Below, in pieces: positions 51,034-60,063 of a stretch of 64,000 bases of DNA (its first letter is position 1; each line of letters opens with the position of its first letter). This DNA comes from Pararhizobium sp. (GTDB lineage: Bacteria; Pseudomonadota; Alphaproteobacteria; Rhizobiales; Rhizobiaceae): NCBI GenBank assembly GCA_017794825.1, contig CP051237.1, positions 3,038,001 to 3,102,000 of the forward strand. The letters are read 5' to 3'. The notes under the pieces are model-generated. The model saw only the letters and a list, made by a program, of their open reading frames with translations, was not told where the DNA came from and searched no databases. A program made the position numbers and the translations under genes.

Positions 51034-52264
51034 GCGAATCCATCGCCCAGCCGACCGAGAAACCGTGCATGATGGTGGACAGCAAGATCACCAGTCCGAC
51101 GAGCGCCCAGAGCGAATTCTCGTTGACGAACTCCATGTTCTTTCCGGCGTAGCACAGATAGTAGATCGAGCCGATGCCGCGCACGCCGTAGACCGAGATC
51201 ACCCACCGGTCGCGGCGGGGAAGGTCGGTTCCGAGAAGTCCGATCCAGCCGGACAGCGGGCGGATGATCACAAGCAGCACGACGGCGACGGCGACCTGCG
51301 ACCAGGTGAGATCGGCGAACAGCAGCGGCAGGACGCTGCCGAGCGCGATCAGCAGCAGGGCGGTAAGCGCGTGCTCGATCGATTCCGAAAAGTCGTGCAG
51401 GCGGCGATGGAAGTGGTGGTCTTCCTCGATGCGACGCAGGGTCAGGCCCAGAATGGCGACTGCGATGAAGCCGTAGCCCTCGATCATCTCGGTGGACCCG
51501 TAGCACAACAGCACGCCGGCGAGGGCGATGACGCCGGACCCGGTTTCAGCGAGGATCGACCCGCGCGGCACGACGAAGAGGATGTAGCCGAGCGCCTTTG
51601 CGCCTAGCCAGCCCATGGCGACGCCGACGGCGATCCGGTAGACGACGTCGATGGCGAGCCATTCCAGCCCCCAGGCGGTCGGCTGGAGGCCGGCGGCGGC
51701 GACGATCAGTCCGAGATAGACGAAGGGAAAGGCGAGCCCGTCATTGAGGCCGGCTTCTGTGGTGAGCGTGAAACGCACCGGATGTTCGGCGCCCTCGTGC
51801 GGCGGGCCAACCTGCACATCCGAGGCAAGCACCGGATCCGTAGGGGCGAGCACCGCGCCGAGCAGGATCGCGCCTGCGGCGGTCAGGCCCACAAAACCGA
51901 CGCCGAGAAAGGCGACAGCGAAAATTGTTAGCGGCATCGCGATCGCCAGCATGCGGAAGGTCGGTATCCATTTCCGCCAGGCGCCGATCCTGTCGATGCG
52001 CAAGCCGGCGCCGAACAGCGCGATGATGACGGTCAGTTCGCTGACCAGCTCCCACGGAAGCGGCGTCTGACGCGGATCGGGGATCGTCGGCAATCCGGGG
52101 ATGAGCAGGGTTGCGGCCGCGCCGAAGAGGATCATCAGAGGGGCGGCGGCCGGTTCCCGTTTCGAGACGAGCCGGGGCAGCCAGCGCGCCAATATGACGA
52201 TGACGCCGATGACGGCGAGCGCGAGATGATAGGGTTCGAGGGCGAAAAATTCGTGGTTCTGCAT
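50969..52264 (-). CDS. Cation/proton antiporter, CPA1 (NhaP-like) family
   Basis: A 431-residue inner-membrane protein with about 12 hydrophobic helices. The functional ND/GA region is visible: ILLGAVLAPTDPVLASDVQVG (about 137-157) carries the helix-5-type aspartate, and the following TLTTEAGLNDGLAFPFVYLGL carries the N-D pair. It exchanges Na+ or K+ for H+ in pH and salt homeostasis. No cytoplasmic TrkA/RCK domain is present. It is convergent with the GNAT gene and overlaps its end. Confidence 0.9.
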   Translation of the reverse strand: MQNHEFFALEPYHLALAVIGVIVILARWLPRLVSKREPAAAPLMILFGAAATLLIPGLPTIPDPRQTPLPWELVSELTVIIALFGAGLRIDRIGAWRKWIPTFRMLAIAMPLTIFAVAFLGVGFVGLTAAGAILLGAVLAPTDPVLASDVQVGPPHEGAEHPVRFTLTTEAGLNDGLAFPFVYLGLIVAAAGLQPTAWGLEWLAIDVVYRIAVGVAMGWLGAKALGYILFVVPRGSILAETGSGVIALAGVLLCYGSTEMIEGYGFIAVAILGLTLRRIEEDHHFHRRLHDFSESIEHALTALLLIALGSVLPLLFADLTWSQVAVAVVLLVIIRPLSGWIGLLGTDLPRRDRWVISVYGVRGIGSIYYLCYAGKNMEFVNENSLWALVGLVILLSTIMHGFSVGWAMDSLKEKKLRRRDASLPSTSDAEG

Positions 52265-52342
52265 TCAGTCATTCTGTGCGTGTGAGGGGATCGTGCGCCC
52301 ATTCCCCCTTCTTAAACGCGCCTGGACTGAAATGGTTGCGGA

Positions 52343-53152
52343 TCAGTCGAGCAAGCCTCCTGGCGTGAACAGGTCGACGATCAGCGTATCGCGAGCGCGG
52401 AAACCGGGAGGCGTCTTCTGCCGCGCGCTGTCCTGGATCAGTCGGGCAAACGCCACCGTTCTGCCGTCGCGCGAAGCCCAGCCAACGAACCAGCCGAAAG
52501 GCGTTCCCCGGACGACATTGCCGTCAGGTCCGCGCGGCAGACCGGCGCCGGTCTTGCCCCAGAGCCGCCATCCGCCGGTTTGCAGACCATGATCCATGAT
52601 CACGGCGGTGTTTTCCACAGCGGACGCCTTTACCGGCAGCCCCCCGCTGACGAGCTTGCGCAGGAAGGCGACCTGTTCTTCCGGCGCGATCTGCAGCGAG
52701 GAGCTGAGCCACGCGTGCGTCAAACCATTGTCCTTGCCCGGATCGCCGGACAGGTCGCGATTGCCGTAGCCGAAGGCGTCGACATAGGACTGGAAGCGCG
52801 CCGCGCCCAGCCTTTCCGTGATCTGTTGCGAATACCAGACGACGGAATATTGCATCCAGCGGGCGGGCGTCGCGGGCTCGCGCCATTCCGGCCGCCAGTC
52901 GATATAACCTTTTTGAAAGGGGAGTTCCGGCACCTCTGGCGACTGCAGGACACCGCTGTCGAAACCCATCAGGGCGATGGCGATCTTGAAGGTCGAGGCC
53001 GGCGACATTCGGCCCGCGCAATCGCCCTCACGCGCCAGTTCGGCGCCGCTGTCCACCTCCACCACGAGGGTGCAGATCGTGCGTGTTTGAGCCTGGCCGG
53101 GCTCGACAGCGCAAAGAAACAGAGCAAGGCTTAACAGGACAAGACGCAACAT
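52343..53152 (-). CDS. Class D (OXA-type) beta-lactamase
   Basis: A 269-residue secreted serine beta-lactamase. The signal peptide is about residues 1-21 (ending GQA). The class D motifs are all present and correctly spaced: S53-T-F-K56, S103-V-V, Y129-G-N (in FGYGN), a tryptophan in AWLSSSLQIAP (W148) and K200-T-G. An unusually high alanine/proline content fits the host composition, so it looks resident and chromosomal. No IS element, integron or resistance gene adjoins it. The spectrum cannot be predicted from sequence alone. Confidence 0.93.
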   Translation of the reverse strand: MLRLVLLSLALFLCAVEPGQAQTRTICTLVVEVDSGAELAREGDCAGRMSPASTFKIAIALMGFDSGVLQSPEVPELPFQKGYIDWRPEWREPATPARWMQYSVVWYSQQITERLGAARFQSYVDAFGYGNRDLSGDPGKDNGLTHAWLSSSLQIAPEEQVAFLRKLVSGGLPVKASAVENTAVIMDHGLQTGGWRLWGKTGAGLPRGPDGNVVRGTPFGWFVGWASRDGRTVAFARLIQDSARQKTPPGFRARDTLIVDLFTPGGLLD

Positions 53153-53294
53153 GACAGTTCACCGGTTTTTGTCGCGCCGGACCATCCGGGATTCGCAGCG
53201 CGGCGTCAATCTTGCCGCCAAAAGTTGCGAAAACCGGAAATACTGCGCGCAACGGTCGAGTCTTGCAGGAAATAAAAACAACCCCTTGTGACTA

Positions 53295-53312
53295 CTGTCA
53301 CTGAACTGTAGT
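53295..53312 (+). promoter_or_regulatory. Pho-box-like site upstream of ugpB
   Basis: Two CTGT-type 7-base half-sites in tandem with 11-bp periodicity (CTGTCAC at 53295-53301, CTGTAGT at 53306-53312) match the PhoB consensus at about 13 of 18 positions. The site lies about 65 bp upstream of ugpB. The ugp operon is known to be under PhoB control in enteric bacteria and rhizobia. Confidence 0.5.
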
Positions 53313-53375
53313 TTTTCAGACGTAGGAGGAGCGAACCTTGCGAAATAGGTTCGTGATACAACAGGGAGAATTCCT

Positions 53376-54689
53376 ATGAAGAAACTGATCCTGTCGGCGA
53401 TGCTTGCGAGCTCCGCCGCCGCATTGCCGATGCCCGCCATGGCGGCGACTGAAATCGAATTCTGGCACGCCTTTACCGGACGCCTCGGCGAACTGGTGGC
53501 CGAACAGGTCGAGACCTTCAACAACAGCCAGGACGATTATGTCGTCGTCGCCTCACACAAGGGCAACTATTCCGAAACGCTGAACGCCGGCATCGCCGCC
53601 TTCCGCGCCGGTGAGCAGCCCGACATCCTGATGGTCTTCGAGGTTGGCACGGCGACGATGATGGGCGCCAAGGGCGCCGTCAAGCCGGTCTACGAGGTGA
53701 TGGCGGAAGCCGGCGCCGATTTCGATCCGGACGCCTATATCGGCGCGGTGAAGGGCTACTACACCACGACCGACGGCGAAATGCTGTCGCTGCCGTTCAA
53801 CTCCTCGACGCCGGTTCTCTGGGTCAACAAGGACGCGCTGAAGGAAGCCGGCGTCGACCCCGACGTCGATCTCTCCACCTGGGAACAGGTGGGCGACGTG
53901 CTGGACAAGCTGAAGGCAGCCGGCCACGAATGCCCGCTGACGACGGCCTGGCAGAGCTGGATCCATCTCGAAAACCTGTCGGCCTACCACAACGTTCCCT
54001 TCGCCACTCAGGACAACGGCTTCGCCGGTCTCGACACGGAGCTGGCGTTCAACAGCCCGCTGCAGGTCAAGCACATCCAGACGATGGGCGACTGGGCCAA
54101 GGACGGAAAGTTCGTCTACAAGGGCCGCCGCAACGAAGGCGGCGCCGACTTCCGCTCCGGCGGCTGCGCGCTGTTCACAGAAAGCTCGGCCGGCTATGCG
54201 GGCATCAAGTCCGAAGCCGAATTCGACTTCGCCGTTCGCCCGCTGCCCTACTGGTCGGACGCCGAGGGCGCGCCGCAGAACACGATCATCGGCGGCGCGT
54301 CGCTGTGGGTGATGGAAGGCCAGGACGCGGCGGACTACGAAGCCGTCGCCGCTTTCCTGAACTTCCTGTCGTCCACCGACATCCAGGCCAAGTGGCACCA
54401 GGACACCGGCTATCTGCCGATCACCAAGGCTGCCGGCGACAAGACCAAGGCTGACGGTTTCTATGACGCCAATCCGGGCACCGACATCGCGGTGATCCAG
54501 ATGACGACGAACGAGCCGACCGCCAATTCGAAGGGCCTGCGTCTCGGCTCCTTCGACCAGATCCGCGGCATCATCGACGAGGAACTGGAAGGCGTATGGT
54601 CGGGCGACAAGGACGCCCAGGCCGCACTCGACAGCGCGGTGGATCGCGGCAACCAGCTGCTTCGCCGTTTCGAGCAGGCCAACAACTGA
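53376..54689 (+). CDS. ugpB: sn-Glycerol-3-phosphate ABC transporter, substrate-binding protein UgpB
   Basis: A 437-residue extracellular solute-binding protein (family 1). The Sec signal peptide is MKKLILSAMLASSAAALPMPAMA (residues 1-23). The mature N-terminus ATEIEFWHAFTGRLGELVAEQVETFN and the FEVGTATMMGAKGAVKPVYEVM segment are characteristic of UgpB. It binds glycerol-3-phosphate and glycerophosphodiesters in the periplasm. AACAGGGAG precedes ATG 53376. It is first in a ugpB-A-E-C operon, separated from ugpA by a stable hairpin. Confidence 0.95.
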   Translation: MKKLILSAMLASSAAALPMPAMAATEIEFWHAFTGRLGELVAEQVETFNNSQDDYVVVASHKGNYSETLNAGIAAFRAGEQPDILMVFEVGTATMMGAKGAVKPVYEVMAEAGADFDPDAYIGAVKGYYTTTDGEMLSLPFNSSTPVLWVNKDALKEAGVDPDVDLSTWEQVGDVLDKLKAAGHECPLTTAWQSWIHLENLSAYHNVPFATQDNGFAGLDTELAFNSPLQVKHIQTMGDWAKDGKFVYKGRRNEGGADFRSGGCALFTESSAGYAGIKSEAEFDFAVRPLPYWSDAEGAPQNTIIGGASLWVMEGQDAADYEAVAAFLNFLSSTDIQAKWHQDTGYLPITKAAGDKTKADGFYDANPGTDIAVIQMTTNEPTANSKGLRLGSFDQIRGIIDEELEGVWSGDKDAQAALDSAVDRGNQLLRRFEQANN

Positions 54690-54704
54690 TAAAGCAGACA
54701 TGTT

Positions 54705-54730
54705 TCCGGCGGCGATTATCCGCCGCCGGA
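54705..54730 (+). terminator. Intercistronic hairpin between ugpB and ugpA
   Basis: The perfect 10-base arms TCCGGCGGCG (54705-54714) and CGCCGCCGGA (54721-54730) flank a 6-base loop ATTATC. No T run follows, so it is more likely an mRNA 3'-protecting or attenuating stem than a full terminator. Confidence 0.65.
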
Positions 54731-54764
54731 TACTGACCGGACCGGATCGGGGGATGACGAGGCG

Positions 54765-55646
54765 ATGGAAAAGCGGGTGACCTTCAAGGGATGGACGCTG
54801 CCGCTCATCCTGATCTTCCCGCAAGTCCTGATCTCCGCCGTATTCTTCTTCTATCCGGCGGGAGAGGCGATCTGGCAGTCGCTGTTCATACCGGACCCCT
54901 TCGGCCTGTCGGCGCAATTCGTCGGCCTCGGTAATTTCGAATTTCTCTTCTCCGATAAATATTACCGCGCCTCCTTCGTCACGACGGCGATCTTCTCGAC
55001 GCTGGTGACGCTCGTTTCCATGGTGCCGGCGCTGTTTCTGGCCGTGCTTGCCGACCGGCTGGTCAAGGGCGCAACGACCTATCGCACGCTCCTGATCTGG
55101 CCCTATGCGGTGGCGCCGGCCGTCGCCGGCGTGTTGTGGCTCTTCATGTTCAACACGCGCGTCGGCGTCGTTTCCTGGTATCTCAGCCAGCTCGGCTATG
55201 ACTGGAACCACGTTCTCAACCAGACCGAGGCGATGGGGCTCGTGGTGCTCGCCTCCTCCTGGGGCCGCATCAGCTACAATTTCCTGTTCTTCTTCGCCGC
55301 CCTCCAATCGGTGCCGCGCTCGGTGATCGAGGCCGCGGCGATCGACGGCGCGCATTTCTGGCGGCGTTTCTTCACGATCGTGCTGCCGCTGATTTCGCCG
55401 ACCACCTTCTTCCTGCTGGTGGTCAACGTGGTCTACGCCTTCTTCGAGACCTTCGGCGTGATCCACACGATCACCGGCGGCGGGCCGCAGCAGGCGACGA
55501 CGATCCTCGTCTACAAGGTCTATTCGGACGGCTTCGTCGGCCAGGATCTGGGATCTTCGGCCGCGCAATCGGTGATCCTGCTTCTCGTCGTCGGCGCGCT
55601 GACGGTGCTGCAGTTCAAATATGTCGAGCGGAGGGTGCACTATTGA
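54765..55646 (+). CDS. ugpA: Glycerol-3-phosphate ABC transporter permease UgpA
   Basis: A 293-residue inner-membrane permease with six hydrophobic helices and the MalF-type EAA loop [22 protein letters not shown] (about 192-213). [22 protein letters not shown] in helix 1 is typical of UgpA. It pairs with UgpE. Its stop overlaps the ugpE start. Confidence 0.94.
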   Translation: MEKRVTFKGWTLPLILIFPQVLISAVFFFYPAGEAIWQSLFIPDPFGLSAQFVGLGNFEFLFSDKYYRASFVTTAIFSTLVTLVSMVPALFLAVLADRLVKGATTYRTLLIWPYAVAPAVAGVLWLFMFNTRVGVVSWYLSQLGYDWNHVLNQTEAMGLVVLASSWGRISYNFLFFFAALQSVPRSVIEAAAIDGAHFWRRFFTIVLPLISPTTFFLLVVNVVYAFFETFGVIHTITGGGPQQATTILVYKVYSDGFVGQDLGSSAAQSVILLLVVGALTVLQFKYVERRVHY

Positions 55647-56530
55647 GCTCCGAAGCCGTCAAGGTCGCACCGATCGCCGAACCGCCGCCCGGCATGGTGG
55701 AGCGGCGCGGCCGCGCGCTGTGGCTCACCCATGTCTTCATGATCCTGGGCGTGATGGTGATCTTCTTCCCGATCTGGCTCGCCTTCGTCGCCTCGACGGT
55801 GACGCAGCCGGAAATCGTGCGTCCGCCCATGCCGCTTCTGCCCGGACCGCACCTGATCGACAACTATACGCGGGCGCTATTTTCCGGCGTCAACGTGCCG
55901 GTCTTCACGATGCTGTTCAACTCGCTGGTGATGGCGCTCGGCATCGCCATCGGCAAGATCGTCATCTCGCTGCTTTCGGCCTTCGCGATCGTCTACTTCC
56001 GCTTTCCCGGACGCGGCCTGTTCTTCTGGATGATTTTCATCACGTTGATGCTGCCGGTGGAGGTGAGAATCGTGCCGACCTACGAGGTGGTCGCCGGCTT
56101 CGGCATGCTGAACTCCTATTCCGGCCTGATCTTCCCGCTGATCGCGTCGGCGACGGCGACCTTCCTGTTCCGCCAGTTCTTCATGACGATCCCGGACGAG
56201 CTGGCCGAAGCCGCGCGGGTGGACGGCGCGAGCCCGATGCGCTTCTTCCGCGACATCGTGCTGCCGATGAGCCGCACCAATATCGCCGCGCTGTTCGTCA
56301 TCCTCTTCATCTATGGCTGGAACCAGTATCTCTGGCCGCTCTTGATCACCACCGACCCGGACATGAACACCATCGTGATGGGCATCAAGCAGATGTTCCC
56401 CTCCGGCGACGACACGGCCGACTGGCCTGTCATCATGGCGGCGTCGATCCTCGCCATGATCCCGCCGGTGATCGTGGTGGTCTCCATGCAGCAGCTCTTC
56501 ATCCGCGGCCTGCTCGACAGCGAAAAATAG
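55643..56530 (+). CDS. ugpE: Glycerol-3-phosphate ABC transporter permease UgpE
   Basis: A 295-residue inner-membrane permease with six hydrophobic helices and the EAA loop [21 protein letters not shown] (about 192-212). It starts with TTG at 55643, overlapping the ugpA stop as TTGA, with GGAGGG upstream inside ugpA. The C-terminal [13 protein letters not shown] is the usual UgpE/MalG-type end. Confidence 0.93.
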   Translation: MSSEAVKVAPIAEPPPGMVERRGRALWLTHVFMILGVMVIFFPIWLAFVASTVTQPEIVRPPMPLLPGPHLIDNYTRALFSGVNVPVFTMLFNSLVMALGIAIGKIVISLLSAFAIVYFRFPGRGLFFWMIFITLMLPVEVRIVPTYEVVAGFGMLNSYSGLIFPLIASATATFLFRQFFMTIPDELAEAARVDGASPMRFFRDIVLPMSRTNIAALFVILFIYGWNQYLWPLLITTDPDMNTIVMGIKQMFPSGDDTADWPVIMAASILAMIPPVIVVVSMQQLFIRGLLDSEK

Positions 56531-56535
56531 CACCC

Positions 56536-57588
<1,053 letters not shown>

Positions 57589-57636
57589 ACCGGCGTGATA
57601 TTCGATATTATCATCTAACATATTGAAATATTTATA

Positions 57637-58263
57637 TTAAAACAAAATCTGGCTTTGTTTCGGGAATCCGCGTTTTTCAACGGGCCGCTCCGCCGGCGAC
57701 CGCGGCGCATCCTCCTTCCGGTCGCTTATTTGACGCGTAAACCTGTTTAAAAACAGGGTATTGATCGATTTTTCCCTTGTCCGGAACCGCGAGTCCGGCC
57801 TGTTTTCAAAAGATACTGGCTTTGTTTCGGGATCTGGCTTTGTTTCGGGATCTGGCTTTGTTTCGGGATCTGGCTTTGTTTCGGGATCTGGCTTTGTTTC
57901 GGGATCTGGCTTTGTTTCGGGATCTGGCTTTGTTTCGGGATCTGGCTTTGTTTCGGGATCTGGCTTTGTTTCGGGATCTGGCTTTGTTTCGGGTTCTGGC
58001 TTTGTTTCGGGATCTGGCTTTGTTTCGGGATCTGGCTTTGTTTCGGGATCTGGCTTTGTTTCGGGATCTGGCTTTGTTTCGGGATCTGGCTTTGTTTCGG
58101 GATCTGGCTTTGTTTCGGGATCTGGCTTTGTTTCGGGATCTGGCTTTGTTTCGGGATCTGGCGATTTTCGCGCGCCGGCGGCGGCCTCAGTGCCTGCTGT
58201 CGCGGGATGAGGCGGTTTTTCGGCGCGCCGCATCCTAGCACAAACGCCGACGAAATGCAGCAT
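57637..58263 (-). CDS. Possible repeat protein (19 x PDPETK-type hexapeptide), doubtful
   Basis: A 208-codon frame made mostly of a tandem hexapeptide (KPDPET, one copy with E for D), with a basic N-terminus (MLHFVGVCARMRR) and a short basic C-terminus. Because the DNA repeat is 18 bp, several frames are open on both strands by chance, so open length is not evidence of coding. No ribosome-binding site, signal peptide or neighbour supports it. If real, a low-complexity charged linker or wall protein would be expected. Confidence 0.25.
   Translation of the reverse strand: MLHFVGVCARMRRAEKPPHPATAGTEAAAGARKSPDPETKPDPETKPDPETKPDPETKPDPETKPDPETKPDPETKPDPETKPDPETKPEPETKPDPETKPDPETKPDPETKPDPETKPDPETKPDPETKPDPETKPDPETKPDPETKPVSFENRPDSRFRTREKSINTLFLNRFTRQISDRKEDAPRSPAERPVEKRGFPKQSQILF
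57818..58159 (+). repeat. 18-bp minisatellite, 19 tandem copies
   Basis: The unit GGCTTTGTTTCGGGATCT is repeated 19 times in exact register from 57818 to 58159. Only the tenth copy (57980-57997) differs, with T for A near its end. A single separate near-copy lies at 57651-57668 just downstream of ugpC. The near-identity of the copies points to recent expansion by slippage or unequal exchange. Confidence 0.97.
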
Positions 58264-58300
58264 GAATGTTCACTAATTGTTCTTTAGTGGCCGGCGTTGT

Positions 58301-58331
58301 TCTGGACGCCGGATCGAGTCCCGCATGGGGG
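58301..58331. repeat. REP-like element 1 (imperfect)
   Basis: TCTGGACGCCGGATCGAG-type sequence that matches element 2 (58404-58433) in its left half and contains a degenerate GCCGGA...TCCCGCAT dyad. It is probably a diverged copy of the same repeat family. Confidence 0.5.
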
Positions 58332-58408
58332 AAGAAGGAGAATTTGCGCGGGTTGTCGCAAGTGGTATTGGCCATGCACCTTCCGCGCCGTAGACACGGC
58401 GCTGCTGG

Positions 58409-58429
58409 ATGCCGGATCACGTCCGGCAT
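58409..58429. repeat. REP-like palindrome 2 (8-5-8)
   Basis: The perfect arms ATGCCGGA (58409-58416) and TCCGGCAT (58422-58429) flank TCACG. The sequence reads like the element at 58301-58331. Confidence 0.65.
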
Positions 58430-58522
58430 GAGGGATGGAGGAGAATTGGTCTCGCTCAACTGCTTCGGAATTTGCCGCGAAACGGAACGACAGGCGTGTG
58501 TCCGCCTTTCCAATCTCCCCTC

Positions 58523-58543
58523 ATTGCGGGCCTGACCCGCAAT
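58523..58543. repeat. REP-like palindrome 3 (8-5-8)
   Basis: The perfect arms ATTGCGGG (58523-58530) and CCCGCAAT (58536-58543) flank CCTGA. Same geometry as element 2 but a different arm sequence, so a second family. Confidence 0.65.
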
Positions 58544-58738
58544 CCAGCGACCCGCGCGTCCGCGCGGGTGAGAGATGTTTTGTTCATACGCCTTGCAGCC
58601 GATGGGAGGTATCGCTGTCGATACGGCGAAGTCAGGCATGAGGCATGAAGGGCGAGAAGCAGCCGCTCGACAGGGTCGGCCGATTTGTCTAGCTTTCCCT
58701 TCGAGCGCGGGCGCGGCGCTGAAAACGGGAGCAGGACC

Positions 58739-59560
58739 ATGTCTGCAAACGACGACTTCGCGGCGCTCGAAAAGCGGGGATGGGCGGACGCCGATACGGC
58801 GGCGGCCTACGCAAGGGATTTTGCGCGCGCCTCCGAAATGGCCGTGCCGACGCTTGTCGCGGAATCCGCGGCCGGGCCCGGCAGACACGTGCTGGACCTG
58901 TGTTGCGGGCAGGGGATCGTGGCGCGCGGGCTTCTGGACGCGGGCGCGCAAGTGACCGGTCTCGATTTTTCGCCCGCCATGCTCGCGATCGCGCGCGGGC
59001 GCGCGCCGGAGGCGGAGTTCATCGAAGGCGACGCGATGGACCTGCCTTTCGAAGACGGCCATTACGACGCCGTGGCGATGGGCTTCGGCATGCCGCATGT
59101 GCCCGACCCGCCGGCCGCAATGCGCGAGGCGCGCCGTGTGTTGAAGCCCGGCGGCCGGTTTGCCTATTCCGTGTGGCTCGCCGCCGAGCGCTCGGCCTTC
59201 ACTTATGTCTTCGCGGCGATCGGCGCGCATGGCGCGCCGGAGGTGACGCTGCCGCCCGGACCGGGCGCGACCGACTACGGCGAAGAGGACAGGGCGTTTT
59301 CCGCAATGACGGCGGCGGGCTTCGAGACTTTGCGTTCAACCGAGGTGGACAGCCGCTGGACGATCGACGATCCGGGCGCGCCTTTCGATTTCTTCGTGGA
59401 GGGCACCGTGCGCGGCGCGGCGATGCTGCGCCCGCAGCCCGACGCCAACAAGCGGGCGATCCGCGCCGCCGTGGTCGACAAGGTGTTGGCGAACCACGGC
59501 GAGACGGCGCCCTGGGACACGCCCATTCCGTCCGTCGTGATTTCCGGGACGGCGGTGTGA
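58739..59560 (+). CDS. SAM-dependent class I methyltransferase (UbiE/COQ5-like)
   Basis: A 273-residue methyltransferase. SAM-binding motif I is VLDLCCGQGIVARGLLDAGAQVTGLDFSPAML (about 45-77), followed by the acidic FIEGDAMDLPF and MREARRVLKPGGRFAYSVW motifs. The substrate is not evident. ATG 58739 with GGAGCAGG upstream is preferred to the longer frame from 58685. The gene is convergent with the NADAR gene, 7 bp away. Confidence 0.87.
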   Translation: MSANDDFAALEKRGWADADTAAAYARDFARASEMAVPTLVAESAAGPGRHVLDLCCGQGIVARGLLDAGAQVTGLDFSPAMLAIARGRAPEAEFIEGDAMDLPFEDGHYDAVAMGFGMPHVPDPPAAMREARRVLKPGGRFAYSVWLAAERSAFTYVFAAIGAHGAPEVTLPPGPGATDYGEEDRAFSAMTAAGFETLRSTEVDSRWTIDDPGAPFDFFVEGTVRGAAMLRPQPDANKRAIRAAVVDKVLANHGETAPWDTPIPSVVISGTAV

Positions 59561-59567
59561 GGAAAAC

Positions 59568-60017
59568 TCAATCGCGGCGCAATTCGTCGCGCACCTGCAT
59601 CAGGATCCTGCCGAGCTTGTTGAGGCCGTTGCCGTCCGGCCCGCAGCCCCAGTAGGAATCCATCGGCGCGTTTTCGACGATCATTAATTCGCCCGTCGAC
59701 AAAAGCAGTTCGCGCGGCGCCTCGTGCGTCTGGAACTTGACCCGCACGGCGTCGAGCATGACGCCGTCCTTGATCGCTTCCCAGTCTTCGCGCAGCGGAA
59801 TCTGGCGCGTCATGCCGAGCGCTTTTGCGTCCTTCGGCTTGTTCGCGACGCGGATGCGCTCCCGATAGTCGGCGTCGTGGAACTTCTGCGCCTGGAAATA
59901 GTGTTCGACCGTGCGCCACCAGACATCGTCCATGGCGACGCCGTAGGGCGCGAAGTTGGAGAATTCAGACCAGTCGTCGGTCTGGGCGTAGAAGTAGATC
60001 GTGTCGGCCGGATACAT
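59568..60017 (-). CDS. NADAR-family protein (YbiA-like N-glycosidase)
   Basis: A 149-residue NADAR domain. The signature segments FSNFAPYGVAMDDVWWRTVEHYFQAQKF near the N-terminus and YWGCGPDGNGLNKLGRILMQVR at the C-terminus are clear. NADAR proteins cleave N-glycosidic bonds in riboflavin intermediates or remove ADP-ribose from guanine, and can act against DNA-ADP-ribosylating toxins. ATG 60017 is used; the frame is open 20 codons upstream. It lies 46 bp downstream of the DUF2182 gene. Confidence 0.88.
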   Translation of the reverse strand: MYPADTIYFYAQTDDWSEFSNFAPYGVAMDDVWWRTVEHYFQAQKFHDADYRERIRVANKPKDAKALGMTRQIPLREDWEAIKDGVMLDAVRVKFQTHEAPRELLLSTGELMIVENAPMDSYWGCGPDGNGLNKLGRILMQVRDELRRD

Positions 60018-60063
60018 GGGCGAACAATGGATGGTTTTGGCGCGCGCGGCAATCCGGTAATTG

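Larger units (their letters stand above)
58264..58738. other. Intergenic stretch with REP-like elements
   Basis: About 475 bp between the minisatellite and the methyltransferase gene, with no supported gene. It contains three short REP-like palindromes listed separately. Their flanks (CTGGA-GCCGGATC, TGCGGG-CCTGA-CCCGCA) are of the dispersed type common in alphaproteobacterial intergenic regions. Confidence 0.55.

Noticed and set aside
53553..55640. 695-codon minus-strand open frame across ugpB and ugpA
   Set aside because: It is a shadow of the ugp genes with unnatural composition (very rich in Arg, Asp, His and Gly).
57818..58159. Possible CRISPR array
   Set aside because: Units are 18 bp, back to back and nearly identical, with no variable spacers and no cas genes nearby.
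57761..58238. Plus-strand open frames of GSGFVS and LALFRD repeats
   Set aside because: They are by-products of the 18-bp minisatellite, whose length is a multiple of three; they have no start signal or flanking domain.
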